DNA of 5,194 bases from positions 1 through 5,194 of the forward strand of contig CAMEPN010000159.1 of assembly GCA_945931735.1 (NCBI GenBank). Reading direction: 5' to 3'. This DNA comes from an uncultured Clostridia bacterium. Its GTDB lineage: Bacteria > Bacillota > Clostridia > Oscillospirales > Ruminococcaceae. A model generated the notes under the pieces. It saw only the letters and a list, made by a program, of their open reading frames with translations. It did no database searches and had not been told where the DNA came from. The translations under genes and the position numbers were made by a program. Positions 1 to 4,528 of the stretch are shown here, one piece after another. Each line of letters starts with the position of its first letter. The first letter of the stretch is position 1.

Positions 1-31
1 TTATAACGTTTTACGTCTTTGTTTTTGTATT

Positions 32-63
32 TTGTATGTCCGTATTACTAAACGGACATACAA
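32..63. repeat. Perfect 12-bp inverted repeat, 8-nt loop
   Basis: TTGTATGTCCGT (32-43) is exactly complementary to ACGGACATACAA (52-63), with an 8-nt loop. Neither strand has a T-run after the stem, so it is not a standard terminator. It abuts the larger GC-rich palindrome that starts at 62. It may be part of an origin, a recombination site or an element end; the role is unknown. Confidence 0.75.
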
Positions 64-133
64 GCCGCGCCGGCGGGCTCAACGCGCCCCGGAGGGGCGC
101 GCTGACCCCGCCTTGAGAGCCGGGGCGCGGCTT
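62..133. repeat. GC-rich nested palindrome
   Basis: The outer arms AAGCCGCGCC (62-71) and GGCGCGGCTT (124-133) are perfect complements. Inside lies a second perfect hairpin, CGCGCCCC (83-90) with GGGGCGCG (94-101) around a 3-nt GGA loop. Further complementary pairs, CTCAA (78-82) with TTGAG (113-117) and GGCGGG (72-77) with CCCGCC (107-112), offer alternative folds. The GC content is far above that of the surrounding AT-rich DNA. No coding function is apparent. Confidence 0.7.
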
Positions 134-179
134 GCTGATCGTTCCGAAAGCTACTGCGCTAAGCAACGAGAGCTGATTT

Positions 180-194
180 TTCCAACCGTTGAAA
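180..194. repeat. 15-bp direct repeat, copy 1
   Basis: TTCCAACCGTTGAAA occurs here and again, identically, at 310-324. The unit is itself a near-palindrome (CAAC, C, GTTG core). This copy sits between GAGCT and AGCTC arms and is followed by a short T-run, so it may form a terminator-like hairpin on the plus strand. Degenerate partial copies lie between the two perfect ones. Confidence 0.6.
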
Positions 195-234
195 GCTCAT
201 TTTTCTTAACGCTCCAACAGAAAAACTCCGTTGA

Positions 235-272
235 AAATTCGATTTTCCTTCGTTCCTCGGAAAACCGAATTT
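235..272. repeat. 14-bp imperfect inverted repeat
   Basis: AAATTCGATTTTCC (235-248) pairs with GGAAAACCGAATTT (259-272) at 13 of 14 positions, with a 10-nt loop. The only mismatch is A242 against C266. It lies between the two copies of the 15-bp repeat. There is no gene around it, so it is most likely a noncoding structural or mobile repeat. Confidence 0.55.
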
Positions 273-309
273 CCAACCGAGTTTTTTCCGTTTCCGCTAA
301 AAAATGACC

Positions 310-324
310 TTCCAACCGTTGAAA
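310..324. repeat. 15-bp direct repeat, copy 2
   Basis: This is the second perfect copy of TTCCAACCGTTGAAA, 130 bp downstream of the first. The whole stretch 1-500 holds no convincing gene; it consists of such short repeats and hairpins, which suggests an intergenic repeat or the terminal noncoding part of an integrated element. Confidence 0.6.
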
Positions 325-403
325 AAATCATCACTCTGCGAGTTCTGAATTAAAAACCCGCTTTCGCAGAAAGCTTGGCAAAGGCCTTTTTATTTGTTTT
401 ATT

Positions 404-424
404 AGAAGACTTCGTCTTTTTTCT
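404..424 (+). terminator. Weak rho-independent terminator candidate
   Basis: AGAAGAC (404-410) pairs with GTCTTTT (414-420), including one G-T pair, around a TTC loop, and the T-run continues to 422. A smaller hairpin, GCTTTC/GAAAGC (360-374), lies just upstream. The stem is AT-rich and no plus-strand gene ends here, so this is a structural candidate only. Confidence 0.35.
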
Positions 425-512
425 GATAATAAGGCTCGGCGCTCTGGGTCAGGCGGAAGCAGGAGAGCAGGGAACCAGACGCGGGGACGAGTGCGGGGGA
501 AAGGCGGGGGAC

Positions 513-550
513 AAAAAAACAGCCCTCCGGCGCATGGATCCGGAAAGCTG
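513..550 (-). terminator. Strong minus-strand rho-independent terminator
   Basis: Read on the minus strand, CAGCTTTCCGG pairs with CCGGAGGGCTG over 11 positions (two are G-U) around a 9-nt loop, and seven T residues follow directly (plus-strand A-run 513-519). This is a textbook intrinsic terminator. It lies about 10 bp after the tiny minus-strand ORF at 558-611, so the two together look like a short transcription unit reading away from the tRNA-Lys scar. Confidence 0.65.
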
Positions 551-557
551 CGCAAGG

Positions 558-611
558 CTATTCAGTTATCTGCATCACCATCAAGAAGCCCAAAATCAAG
601 CCAATCCACAG
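558..611 (-). CDS. Possible tiny ORF with strong RBS
   Basis: On the minus strand AGGAGGTGAT (623-614) is a near-ideal ribosome binding site. Two overlapping frames could use it. A CTG start at 611 gives a 17-residue hydrophobic peptide, MWIGLILGFLMVMQITE. A GTG start at 609 gives a 15-residue acidic peptide, MDWLDFGLLDGDADN, ending at 562. The first resembles a short membrane peptide, in length and hydrophobicity only, but needs a rare start codon; the second has the better start but an unremarkable sequence. The strong terminator at 513-550 follows closely. Part of the binding site comes from the tRNA-Lys anticodon arm at the integration junction. I do not recognise either peptide, and the site could be a coincidence. 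Confidence 0.25.
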   Translation of the reverse strand: MWIGLILGFLMVMQITE

Positions 612-620
612 TTATCACCT

Positions 621-670
621 CCTGACTTTTAATCAAGGTGTCCCGGGTTCGAGTCCCGGATGGCTCACCA
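621..670 (+). pseudogene. 3' half of a tRNA-Lys gene (integration scar)
   Basis: The sequence matches the 3' half of a bacterial tRNA-Lys: anticodon loop CTTTTAA (626-632, anticodon TTT at 628-630), a perfect T-arm (CCGGG, TTCGAGT, CCCGG; 643-659), acceptor strand ATGGCTC (660-666), discriminator A and encoded CCA (668-670). The matching acceptor strand GAGCCAT and a D-arm (TAGCTCAG type) are missing upstream; the DNA before 621 is unrelated. The anticodon stem carries a C-A mismatch (622/636). This pattern is expected where an element integrated in or near the anticodon arm and left the original 3' half at one junction. The intact tRNA-Lys would then lie at the other end, left of the window. 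Confidence 0.8.
631..640 (+). other. Putative att core copy in tRNA-Lys scar
   Basis: AATCAAGGTG lies in the 3' side of the tRNA-Lys anticodon arm and recurs exactly at 865-874, directly beside the stop codon of the integrase gene. Tyrosine recombinases of integrating elements often use tRNA anticodon or T-arm sequence as the crossover core, and attP usually lies beside int. The match is only 10 bp and the arrangement is not a simple attL/attR pair, so this stays a hypothesis. Confidence 0.35.
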
Positions 671-673
671 TTT

Positions 674-713
674 ATACCGCGCTGTCCCTAGGCGCGGTAT
701 TTATGTTATTTTT
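674..713 (+). terminator. Terminator-like hairpin after tRNA-Lys
   Basis: ATACCGCGC (674-682) pairs perfectly with GCGCGGTAT (692-700) around a 9-nt loop. An imperfect T-rich tract (701-713) follows. It sits 3 bp after the CCA of the tRNA-Lys remnant and 14 bp before the tRNA-Arg, so it probably ended the original tRNA-Lys transcript. Confidence 0.6.
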
Positions 714-727
714 AGAAAATTCTATCC

Positions 728-804
728 GCGCCTGTAGCTCAGCTGGATAGAGCAACGGCCTCCGACGCCGTGTGTCGTGCGTTCGAATCGCATCAGGCGT
801 ACCA
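728..804 (+). tRNA. tRNA-Arg (anticodon CCG)
   Basis: This is a complete 77-nt cloverleaf. The acceptor GCGCCTG (728-734) pairs with CAGGCGT (794-800), the first pair being G-T. The D-stem is GCTC/GAGC (737-740, 750-753). The anticodon stem ACGGC/GCCGT (755-759, 767-771) encloses loop CTCCGAC, with anticodon CCG at 762-764, which reads CGG arginine codons. The T-arm is GTGCG, TTCGAAT, CGCAT (777-793). A discriminator A801 and an encoded CCA (802-804) follow. The gene appears intact and functional, and a strong terminator stands 10 nt downstream. No duplicate of its 3' end is visible in the window, so the element to its right does not show this tRNA as its target. Confidence 0.95.
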
Positions 805-814
805 GAGCAAACCG

Positions 815-842
815 AAAAATCGGTCAATTTTGACCGATTTTT
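815..842. terminator. Bidirectional terminator between tRNA-Arg and int
   Basis: AAAAATCGGTCA (815-826) and TGACCGATTTTT (831-842) form a 12-bp perfect stem with an ATTT loop. A T-rich tail extends to about 850 on the plus strand, and the mirrored A-run makes it work on the minus strand too. It can end the tRNA-Arg transcript and the leftward phage operon, whose last gene (int) stops at 876. Confidence 0.85.
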
Positions 843-864
843 TATTATTTCAAGAAAATAAAAA

Positions 865-874
865 AATCAAGGTG
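865..874 (+). other. Putative att core copy beside int
   Basis: This exact second copy of AATCAAGGTG abuts the integrase stop codon (TAG, 878-876). An attachment site directly downstream of an integrase gene is a common arrangement. The flanks differ from the copy at 631-640 on both sides. If real, it marks the left boundary of the inovirus-like element; the matching right boundary is not seen before 5194. Confidence 0.35.
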
Positions 875-875
875 C

Positions 876-1757
876 CTATTTGTGCAATTTGTCTATATGA
901 GAATTATGCTTATCCTTCAACAACTTATAATTAGTAGCGAGATGAAGATAAATCTGAGTGATAGCAATACTGCTATGACCCATCAAGATCCGAAGCGTTT
1001 CGAGATCTCCGCCGTCGACTATATACAGCGTAGCGAAGGTGTGACGGAGCAAGTGAGGATGTAAGCGATCTATGCCGGTAATCTGCTTAAGCTTATCAAA
1101 AATCTTGTCAATAGCGTTTACCTCGAGAGGATTTCCGCACCGATCGGAGAAGAACGGCGCTGATCGCTGACCCAAACGAACCGAAAATCTTTCAAGATAA
1201 AGCGCGAGGAACTCGGCAGCAGTATCTCCAAGAGGAACTATACGCTGCTTAGAGCCTTTTCCATTAACAAGAATATGCTTATTTCGGATATCAATATCAG
1301 AAACACGCAGCCGGGAAACCTCGGAGCGACGTAGACCTGAATCAAGCATAACGAGAACAATGCACTTATTGCGAAGATCGAAGTTATCAGAAATATCAAA
1401 ACTATTCAACAGAATATATATTTCATCATCAGAGAGGGGTATAATCTCTTGGCGAGACTGCTTAACCAGGCGAAGCTTACGCGAACAATCTCCGATCTTC
1501 TCCTCATCGATAAGGAAATTATAGAACGCCTTAACCGCACGTATCTTAGTATTGATTGAAGTGCTTTTAATACCGGTATCAGCAAGATAAAGGATATAAT
1601 CCTTGTAATGAATGATATCAAGCTCCTCAACCTCAGTTATCTCAAGCCAATTAAGAAACTCAGTAAGAAAATAACTATAATAAGCTATAGTAGCAGGCGA
1701 ATTATTCTTAACACGCTGCTCGAACATAAACAAAGAAAAGGCTTCAGACAGTAGCAT
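876..1757 (-). CDS. XerC/D-like tyrosine recombinase (integrase)
   Basis: This 293-aa site-specific recombinase probably integrates and excises the element. Residues 1 to about 95 form the SAM-like core-binding domain; about 105-285 form the catalytic domain. The full active-site set is visible with Xer-like spacing: Arg143 (SGLRRSEV), Lys167 (NGKGSKQR), His235 and Arg238 (HLLRHTFAT), His261 (LMGHS) and nucleophile Tyr270 (TQIYLH). Length matches XerC/D (about 300 aa). An ATG at 1805 is in frame, but 1757 is preferred: it removes a 16-residue extension with no family match, has GAGG 6 nt upstream, and overlaps the rep stop by only 14 nt. It is the last gene of the operon, ends in TAG and is followed by a bidirectional terminator. 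Co-transcription with rep would tie excision to replication. Confidence 0.92.
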   Translation of the reverse strand: MLLSEAFSLFMFEQRVKNNSPATIAYYSYFLTEFLNWLEITEVEELDIIHYKDYILYLADTGIKSTSINTKIRAVKAFYNFLIDEEKIGDCSRKLRLVKQSRQEIIPLSDDEIYILLNSFDISDNFDLRNKCIVLVMLDSGLRRSEVSRLRVSDIDIRNKHILVNGKGSKQRIVPLGDTAAEFLALYLERFSVRLGQRSAPFFSDRCGNPLEVNAIDKIFDKLKQITGIDRLHPHLLRHTFATLYIVDGGDLETLRILMGHSSIAITQIYLHLATNYKLLKDKHNSHIDKLHK

Positions 1758-3111
1758 GAGAAACCTCATAAAAATCCGAATAGAATTCAAGATCATCGCC
1801 ATCATCGACAGCAGTCAGAAGCTCCGGAGGATAATCATCATAACGAAGCTGAGCAACAGACTTCTCTTTAACCTTGAACGGCTCCCAGGACAAGCCATTA
1901 ACAGTATGATAACGCTTATAATCTTTCTGAAGCGTAAGAAGCAGCGAAGTCTCCGACTGAGTAGATGTATATATCCACGGATCCAAACCGCAACGTTTAA
2001 CATAGTCATAACGATGGTCATGAGAAAAAGTATTACTATCACGCTTCTCGCGCAGCTCCTGAGAGCAGAACAAGAAAAAATCTTCCTGCAACTGCTTATG
2101 ACGCACAGACGGCTCATCATTAAGATGTTTTTTAAGGATAGACATAAAAGCCAGCGGACCCACACAACGAATGAAATTTACAAGAGTAGGTGCTATTTTA
2201 TCAATCCAAGTTGATACACCTGAAAAAGTACTAGGCTTAAATTTAGGTATAGTAAGACTTTGCTTCTCAGCAGTGCCGAGGAACTCAGACCACCAACGCT
2301 TAACAGAACAACGAGAATGATTGATATCATCAGAATTAATAAAGCAAATATAATTATTGAAAACTTTAGACATATGAGAAGCAAATTCAGTATCAGAATA
2401 ATCACAAAACGCATTAAAAACAGACATAGCCCGGCTATCGTGAAACTCAAACTCACAGCGAACCCAAGAAATCACATCATCAGGAATGGCAAGATGTTTC
2501 TTCTGCTGCTCGAGCTTCTTATCATAGAACTTGCACGAAACGACCGAACGACGGTGACCAAAACGAATAGTATCACCAACTAAAATATCATTCTTAAAAG
2601 ATCGAGTAGGCTCGACATAAGTAGGCTCGTCTATATCATTCCTCATTGAAAGACGGCTTCGGAACTCATGATTTTTAACGCAATTACGTATCTTCCGAAG
2701 AGTAAGAAGAGGAGTACCATCATTTTTGGTAACATCATCGACAGCATAATCAACGCGAGTAACACGAGTAAAAAGACCACCAACAGACATGGCGCGCCAG
2801 GCCTTAAAGATAGATCGGAGCTCAATGCCACGTTGTTTTAGAAAATCCTGATAAAAAGCTAGACCATTACCGGAGAACTCAACACAAATACCCTGCTTAG
2901 TAAATCGAGCCTCGGAAGGTACTTTAACAGAAATATCGTTATAACGATAAACAGCAGCATAAAAACGCCCACGACCAACACAAGTAAACATCGGAAAAAG
3001 ATCCTCAATATGTAAACACACAAGAACCTCGGTAAGCAGCTTATCAACAGTGTAATCCTCACGTTCAGTAAGACAAGACAGTGTAAGCCAGTCAAATTGA
3101 CGAGTTACCAT
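1744..3111 (-). CDS. Rolling-circle replication initiator, Rep_trans family
   Basis: This 455-aa protein looks like the phage/plasmid replication initiation factor (Rep_trans family, related to CTX phage RstA and Tn916-type initiators). Such proteins nick the double-stranded origin and bind covalently to the 5' end through a tyrosine. Diagnostic blocks appear in family order: TRVDYAVDD (118-126), RFGHRRSVVSCKFYDKK (183-199, with Tyr196 a likely catalytic or conserved tyrosine) and WVRCEFEFH (216-224, Arg218 and Glu220). The region after about 250 is less recognisable, and the acidic tail (residues 434-450) is unusual. The ATG overlaps the zot stop as TAATG (1-nt overlap), with AAAGGTGG 9 nt upstream. 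The TGA stop overlaps the integrase start by 14 nt. Function is confident at family level; the nicking tyrosine is inferred. Confidence 0.9.
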   Translation of the reverse strand: MVTRQFDWLTLSCLTEREDYTVDKLLTEVLVCLHIEDLFPMFTCVGRGRFYAAVYRYNDISVKVPSEARFTKQGICVEFSGNGLAFYQDFLKQRGIELRSIFKAWRAMSVGGLFTRVTRVDYAVDDVTKNDGTPLLTLRKIRNCVKNHEFRSRLSMRNDIDEPTYVEPTRSFKNDILVGDTIRFGHRRSVVSCKFYDKKLEQQKKHLAIPDDVISWVRCEFEFHDSRAMSVFNAFCDYSDTEFASHMSKVFNNYICFINSDDINHSRCSVKRWWSEFLGTAEKQSLTIPKFKPSTFSGVSTWIDKIAPTLVNFIRCVGPLAFMSILKKHLNDEPSVRHKQLQEDFFLFCSQELREKRDSNTFSHDHRYDYVKRCGLDPWIYTSTQSETSLLLTLQKDYKRYHTVNGLSWEPFKVKEKSVAQLRYDDYPPELLTAVDDGDDLEFYSDFYEVSHATV

Positions 3112-3935
3112 TACATTAAACCACCTTTACGAATTTTATTAAGAAGTGCAGCCTGCTTCTTTTTATCAGCGGGAACATCAGAAGGAGCAACAGGATCACC
3201 GGTCTGATTAGCTAAAATCTCAGCGTCAGGGACAAACTCCATAGACAACATAGTTTCTACCATTTCCTTAGTATCATAAAGACCGCGCAGCTTATCCGAC
3301 TGAATGTAAACATCAAAGTCAATAGCAGTAAGAGGAAGCATAGGATTTTCAAAAAACATAGTATACTCCCGAGCGTCATAAACACGATTAGTAATCATAC
3401 GACTGAACGGATGCGCAAGCCAGGCAGAGCAGACAGTTACATCAGCAGTAATCTGACGGAGTTGCTTATCCATAAACATCCAATCCTGAGTAGTAGCCAA
3501 AATCATCATGTGACGATGTCGGCACTGACAAAGGTGCTGAAACAAAGGCTTAGGAACGCCGCCCTTAGAACTGTTCCAATCACGAGAATTAAAGATAGTA
3601 CCGATTTCATCGATAATTACAATAGTATTATCGGGAGCGTCTAAGATCTGACGAGCAGAAGTAAGCTTTTCAATCTTACAGCCCTCGGGGAAGTTATTAA
3701 GCTGCACATTAGTGAGAATATTAAGATAAGGATAACGGCAACAGAGATTATAAGCGTTGCGAACCATAGAGCAAGTCTTACCTTGTCCAAATTTGCCTAT
3801 GTAAATATGAAGCCCCCAACCCTCAAAAACGGTCCAACCTCGAGATATAAGCCAATGAAACAAATCGAGAAATATAGATACTAGAAAACGAGGTAAAAGC
3901 CTTAAACGCTTAAGAAAAAGTCTGAACTCGATCAT
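3111..3935 (-). CDS. Zot/pI-like phage assembly ATPase
   Basis: This 274-aa protein is the hallmark morphogenesis ATPase of filamentous phages (Zot domain; pI of M13), which drives virion extrusion at the inner membrane. Walker A GKFGQGKT is at 47-54 and Walker B IVIIDEIG at 105-112, with Asp109 and Glu110. The block HMMILATTQDWMFMDKQLRQI (about 142-162) fits the sensor-like segment seen in Zot proteins. The only hydrophobic stretch is N-terminal (about 13-30, with charged residues), whereas pI carries its membrane span after the ATPase domain; the C-terminal tail is short and polar. A TTG at 3959 is in frame, but ATG 3935 is preferred: it overlaps the upstream stop as ATGA and has a G-run 5 nt upstream. 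The TAA stop overlaps the rep start. Zot is the strongest evidence that this is an inovirus-type element. Confidence 0.92.
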   Translation of the reverse strand: MIEFRLFLKRLRLLPRFLVSIFLDLFHWLISRGWTVFEGWGLHIYIGKFGQGKTCSMVRNAYNLCCRYPYLNILTNVQLNNFPEGCKIEKLTSARQILDAPDNTIVIIDEIGTIFNSRDWNSSKGGVPKPLFQHLCQCRHRHMMILATTQDWMFMDKQLRQITADVTVCSAWLAHPFSRMITNRVYDAREYTMFFENPMLPLTAIDFDVYIQSDKLRGLYDTKEMVETMLSMEFVPDAEILANQTGDPVAPSDVPADKKKQAALLNKIRKGGLM

Positions 3936-4153
3936 AAACGCCCCCCACGACCTGCGCAACGCACAGTATCAGCAATCATACCAAGAAGCCAGTTAAGCAG
4001 CCAGATAATAAAGAACATCTGAAGCACACACGGAAGAGTATTAAAGAAAAGATCTGCAAAAGACCAATCCTCGCCACCATTAGCACTAGTAAGCAAAGCG
4101 TCAATATAACGAGACCAACCAATCATACGCATAAAAGTCTCAGAATCAAACAT
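3932..4153 (-). CDS. Small membrane protein, possible inovirus coat protein
   Basis: This 73-aa protein has a polar, mildly acidic N-terminal half (residues 1-40), one strongly hydrophobic segment at about 41-62 (LPCVLQMFFIIWLLNWLLG) and a basic end (RCAGRGGRL). The position directly before the pI/zot gene matches that of pVI in M13-type phages, and the acidic-hydrophobic-basic layout also resembles major coat proteins, so it is probably a virion or assembly membrane protein. There is no sequence motif to decide between these. GAGGAGGG stands 9 nt before the ATG. The gene starts inside the end of the upstream small ORF (8-nt overlap) and its TGA stop overlaps the zot start (ATGA). Being a real gene is well supported; the exact role is inferred. 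Confidence 0.8.
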   Translation of the reverse strand: MFDSETFMRMIGWSRYIDALLTSANGGEDWSFADLFFNTLPCVLQMFFIIWLLNWLLGMIADTVRCAGRGGRL

Positions 4154-4277
4154 TTTTATTTACCCTCCTCTTTCTGAAAGCTTTAGCAACAAAGGCAAAA
4201 GCTCCTACAACAAACGACAGGAATAAAAGCCCCTCAGTAACAGTATAATTCTTTATAGGCTTTATAAACAGAACCAT
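4146..4277 (-). CDS. Coat-like 43-aa single-span peptide
   Basis: The ORF encodes a short polar start, a hydrophobic span (about residues 16-33, EGLLFLSFVVGAFAFVAK) and a very basic end (FRKRRVNKNV). This layout resembles the C-terminal part of filamentous phage major coat protein pVIII and the tiny pVII/pIX proteins. Its stop overlaps the next gene (AATGTTTGA) by 8 nt, as expected for a real operon member. The ATG at 4277 lacks its own ribosome binding site; a GAGGAG lies about 27 nt upstream. The same frame is open back to ATG 4349, which has an excellent site, except for one TGA at 4292-4290. The peptide may be made by reinitiation after the 19-codon ORF or as a 67-residue product if the TGA is read through. 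It is too short for many gene finders. Confidence 0.6.
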   Translation of the reverse strand: MVLFIKPIKNYTVTEGLLFLSFVVGAFAFVAKAFRKRRVNKNV

Positions 4278-4452
4278 CGAGAAGAGATATCACATCAACA
4301 TAGTCTCCTCGATAACACCCTTTGACTGATAACCATTGATAACGTACATAATATACTCCTTTTCTGTCCATAAGGACGATAAAATTATTTGCCCCGCTGC
4401 GCGGTTGGCATGGTAGCCGTTTTAACCCCAACGGCCAAAGGGTTAAGTACAT
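4234..4452 (-). CDS. Competing 72-aa ORF over the leader
   Basis: This frame is open for 72 codons but is doubtful. There is no ribosome binding site before the ATG at 4452, which lies only about 10 nt from the predicted transcription start, so translation would have to be leaderless. Residues 1-27 simply translate the GC-rich hairpins of the leader (4390-4446). The second half, from about residue 28, reads more like protein, but it overlaps the frame with the strong AAAAGGAG site and the coat-like peptide. No domain is recognised. A small ssDNA-binding protein could be expected in this position, but nothing here shows one. An automatic annotation would probably list it. Confidence 0.25.
   Translation of the reverse strand: MYLTLWPLGLKRLPCQPRSGANNFIVLMDRKGVYYVRYQWLSVKGCYRGDYVDVISLLDGSVYKAYKELYCY
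4290..4349 (-). CDS. 19-codon ORF with strong RBS, ends at TGA
   Basis: AAAAGGAG (4363-4356) stands 6 nt before this ATG, the best ribosome binding site in the operon. The frame encodes MYVINGYQSKGVIEETMLM, then TGA (4292-4290). The same frame continues without another stop into the membrane-span peptide ending at 4146. It is either a leader peptide whose translation opens the downstream start, or the N-terminus of a 67-residue protein interrupted by TGA. A second purine-rich site, GAGGAG, lies inside it at 4310-4305. Confidence 0.45.
   Translation of the reverse strand: MYVINGYQSKGVIEETMLM
4356..4363 (-). promoter_or_regulatory. First ribosome binding site of the operon
   Basis: AAAAGGAG with 6-nt spacing to ATG 4349. 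It selects this frame rather than the competing 72-aa frame. A short GTCC/GGAC hairpin lies just upstream in the leader. Confidence 0.6.
4390..4410 (-). repeat. Bulged GC-rich hairpin in the leader
   Basis: TGCC+CCGC (4390-4397) pairs with GCGG (4401-4404) and GGCA (4407-4410) around a 3-nt loop, giving 8 base pairs with a 2-nt bulge on one side. It lies in the noncoding leader of an otherwise AT-rich element. Candidate roles are replication origin, packaging signal or mRNA leader structure. Confidence 0.55.
4416..4446 (-). repeat. Overlapping hairpins, possible pseudoknot
   Basis: GCCGTT (4416-4421) pairs with AACGGC (4430-4435), while TTAACCC (4422-4428) pairs with GGGTTAA (4440-4446). Both stems are perfect. 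The arms interleave in the order of an H-type pseudoknot, so the two stems either exclude each other as plain hairpins or combine after some fraying (one connecting loop would be zero nt). The site is in the first 50 nt of the predicted transcript. Confidence 0.55.
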
Positions 4453-4455
4453 AAA

Positions 4456-4474
4456 TGGTACTAAAATAATACTA
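4456..4474. promoter_or_regulatory. Operator candidate at leftward promoter start
   Basis: Two direct TACTA half-sites (4459-4463 and 4470-4474) lie 11 bp apart, one helical turn. They cover the -10 box and the predicted start of the leftward operon. The outer one is part of TGGTACTA (4456-4463), which is repeated inverted as TAGTACCA at 4506-4513. This is a good candidate site for the Arc-like repressor encoded next door. Confidence 0.5.
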
Positions 4475-4497
4475 TCATAAAAAATTCAAAAAGTCAA
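4469..4497 (-). promoter_or_regulatory. Sigma70-type promoter of the phage operon
   Basis: On the minus strand TTGACT (4497-4492) and TAGTAT (4474-4469) are separated by exactly 17 bp, a near-consensus housekeeping promoter. Transcription would begin near 4462, leaving a leader of about 110 nt before the first strong start at 4349. It would drive all the leftward genes down to int. Confidence 0.8.
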
Positions 4498-4499
4498 TA

Positions 4500-4528
4500 C
4501 TGAAATAGTACCAAAATGAAGCTAGAAT
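4500..4528 (+). promoter_or_regulatory. Weaker promoter for the Arc-like repressor
   Basis: CTGAAA (4500-4505) and TAGAAT (4523-4528) are 17 bp apart and fit the housekeeping promoter with three mismatches in total. Transcription would begin near 4535. A TATAGT (4541-4546) is an alternative -10 box without a good -35. The promoter overlaps the candidate repressor half-sites, so autoregulation is likely. Confidence 0.45.

Noticed and set aside
32..307. 91-aa plus-strand ORF from a TTG
   Set aside because: It translates the palindromes and hairpin repeats, is arginine-rich at the start, has no binding site and no protein-like pattern.
331..632. Overlapping ORFs on both strands (74 and 85 aa)
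   Set aside because: Low-complexity Pro/Arg- or Gly-rich translations of a GC-rich stretch, crossing terminator hairpins and, on the plus strand, running into the tRNA-Lys scar; no binding sites.
1758..1805. Upstream ATG start for the integrase
   Set aside because: It adds 16 residues with no family match, deepens the overlap with rep, and has a poorer binding site than ATG 1757.
1756..2583. Plus-strand ORFs of 152 and 107 aa
   Set aside because: Antisense shadows of the rep gene with no binding site or domain.
3936..3959. TTG start for the Zot-like gene
   Set aside because: ATG 3935 has the ATGA overlap with the upstream stop and a G-rich site at proper distance.
4290..4292. Selenocysteine at the TGA of the coat-like ORF
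   Set aside because: No convincing SECIS-type hairpin directly after the codon, and no selenoprotein-like context.
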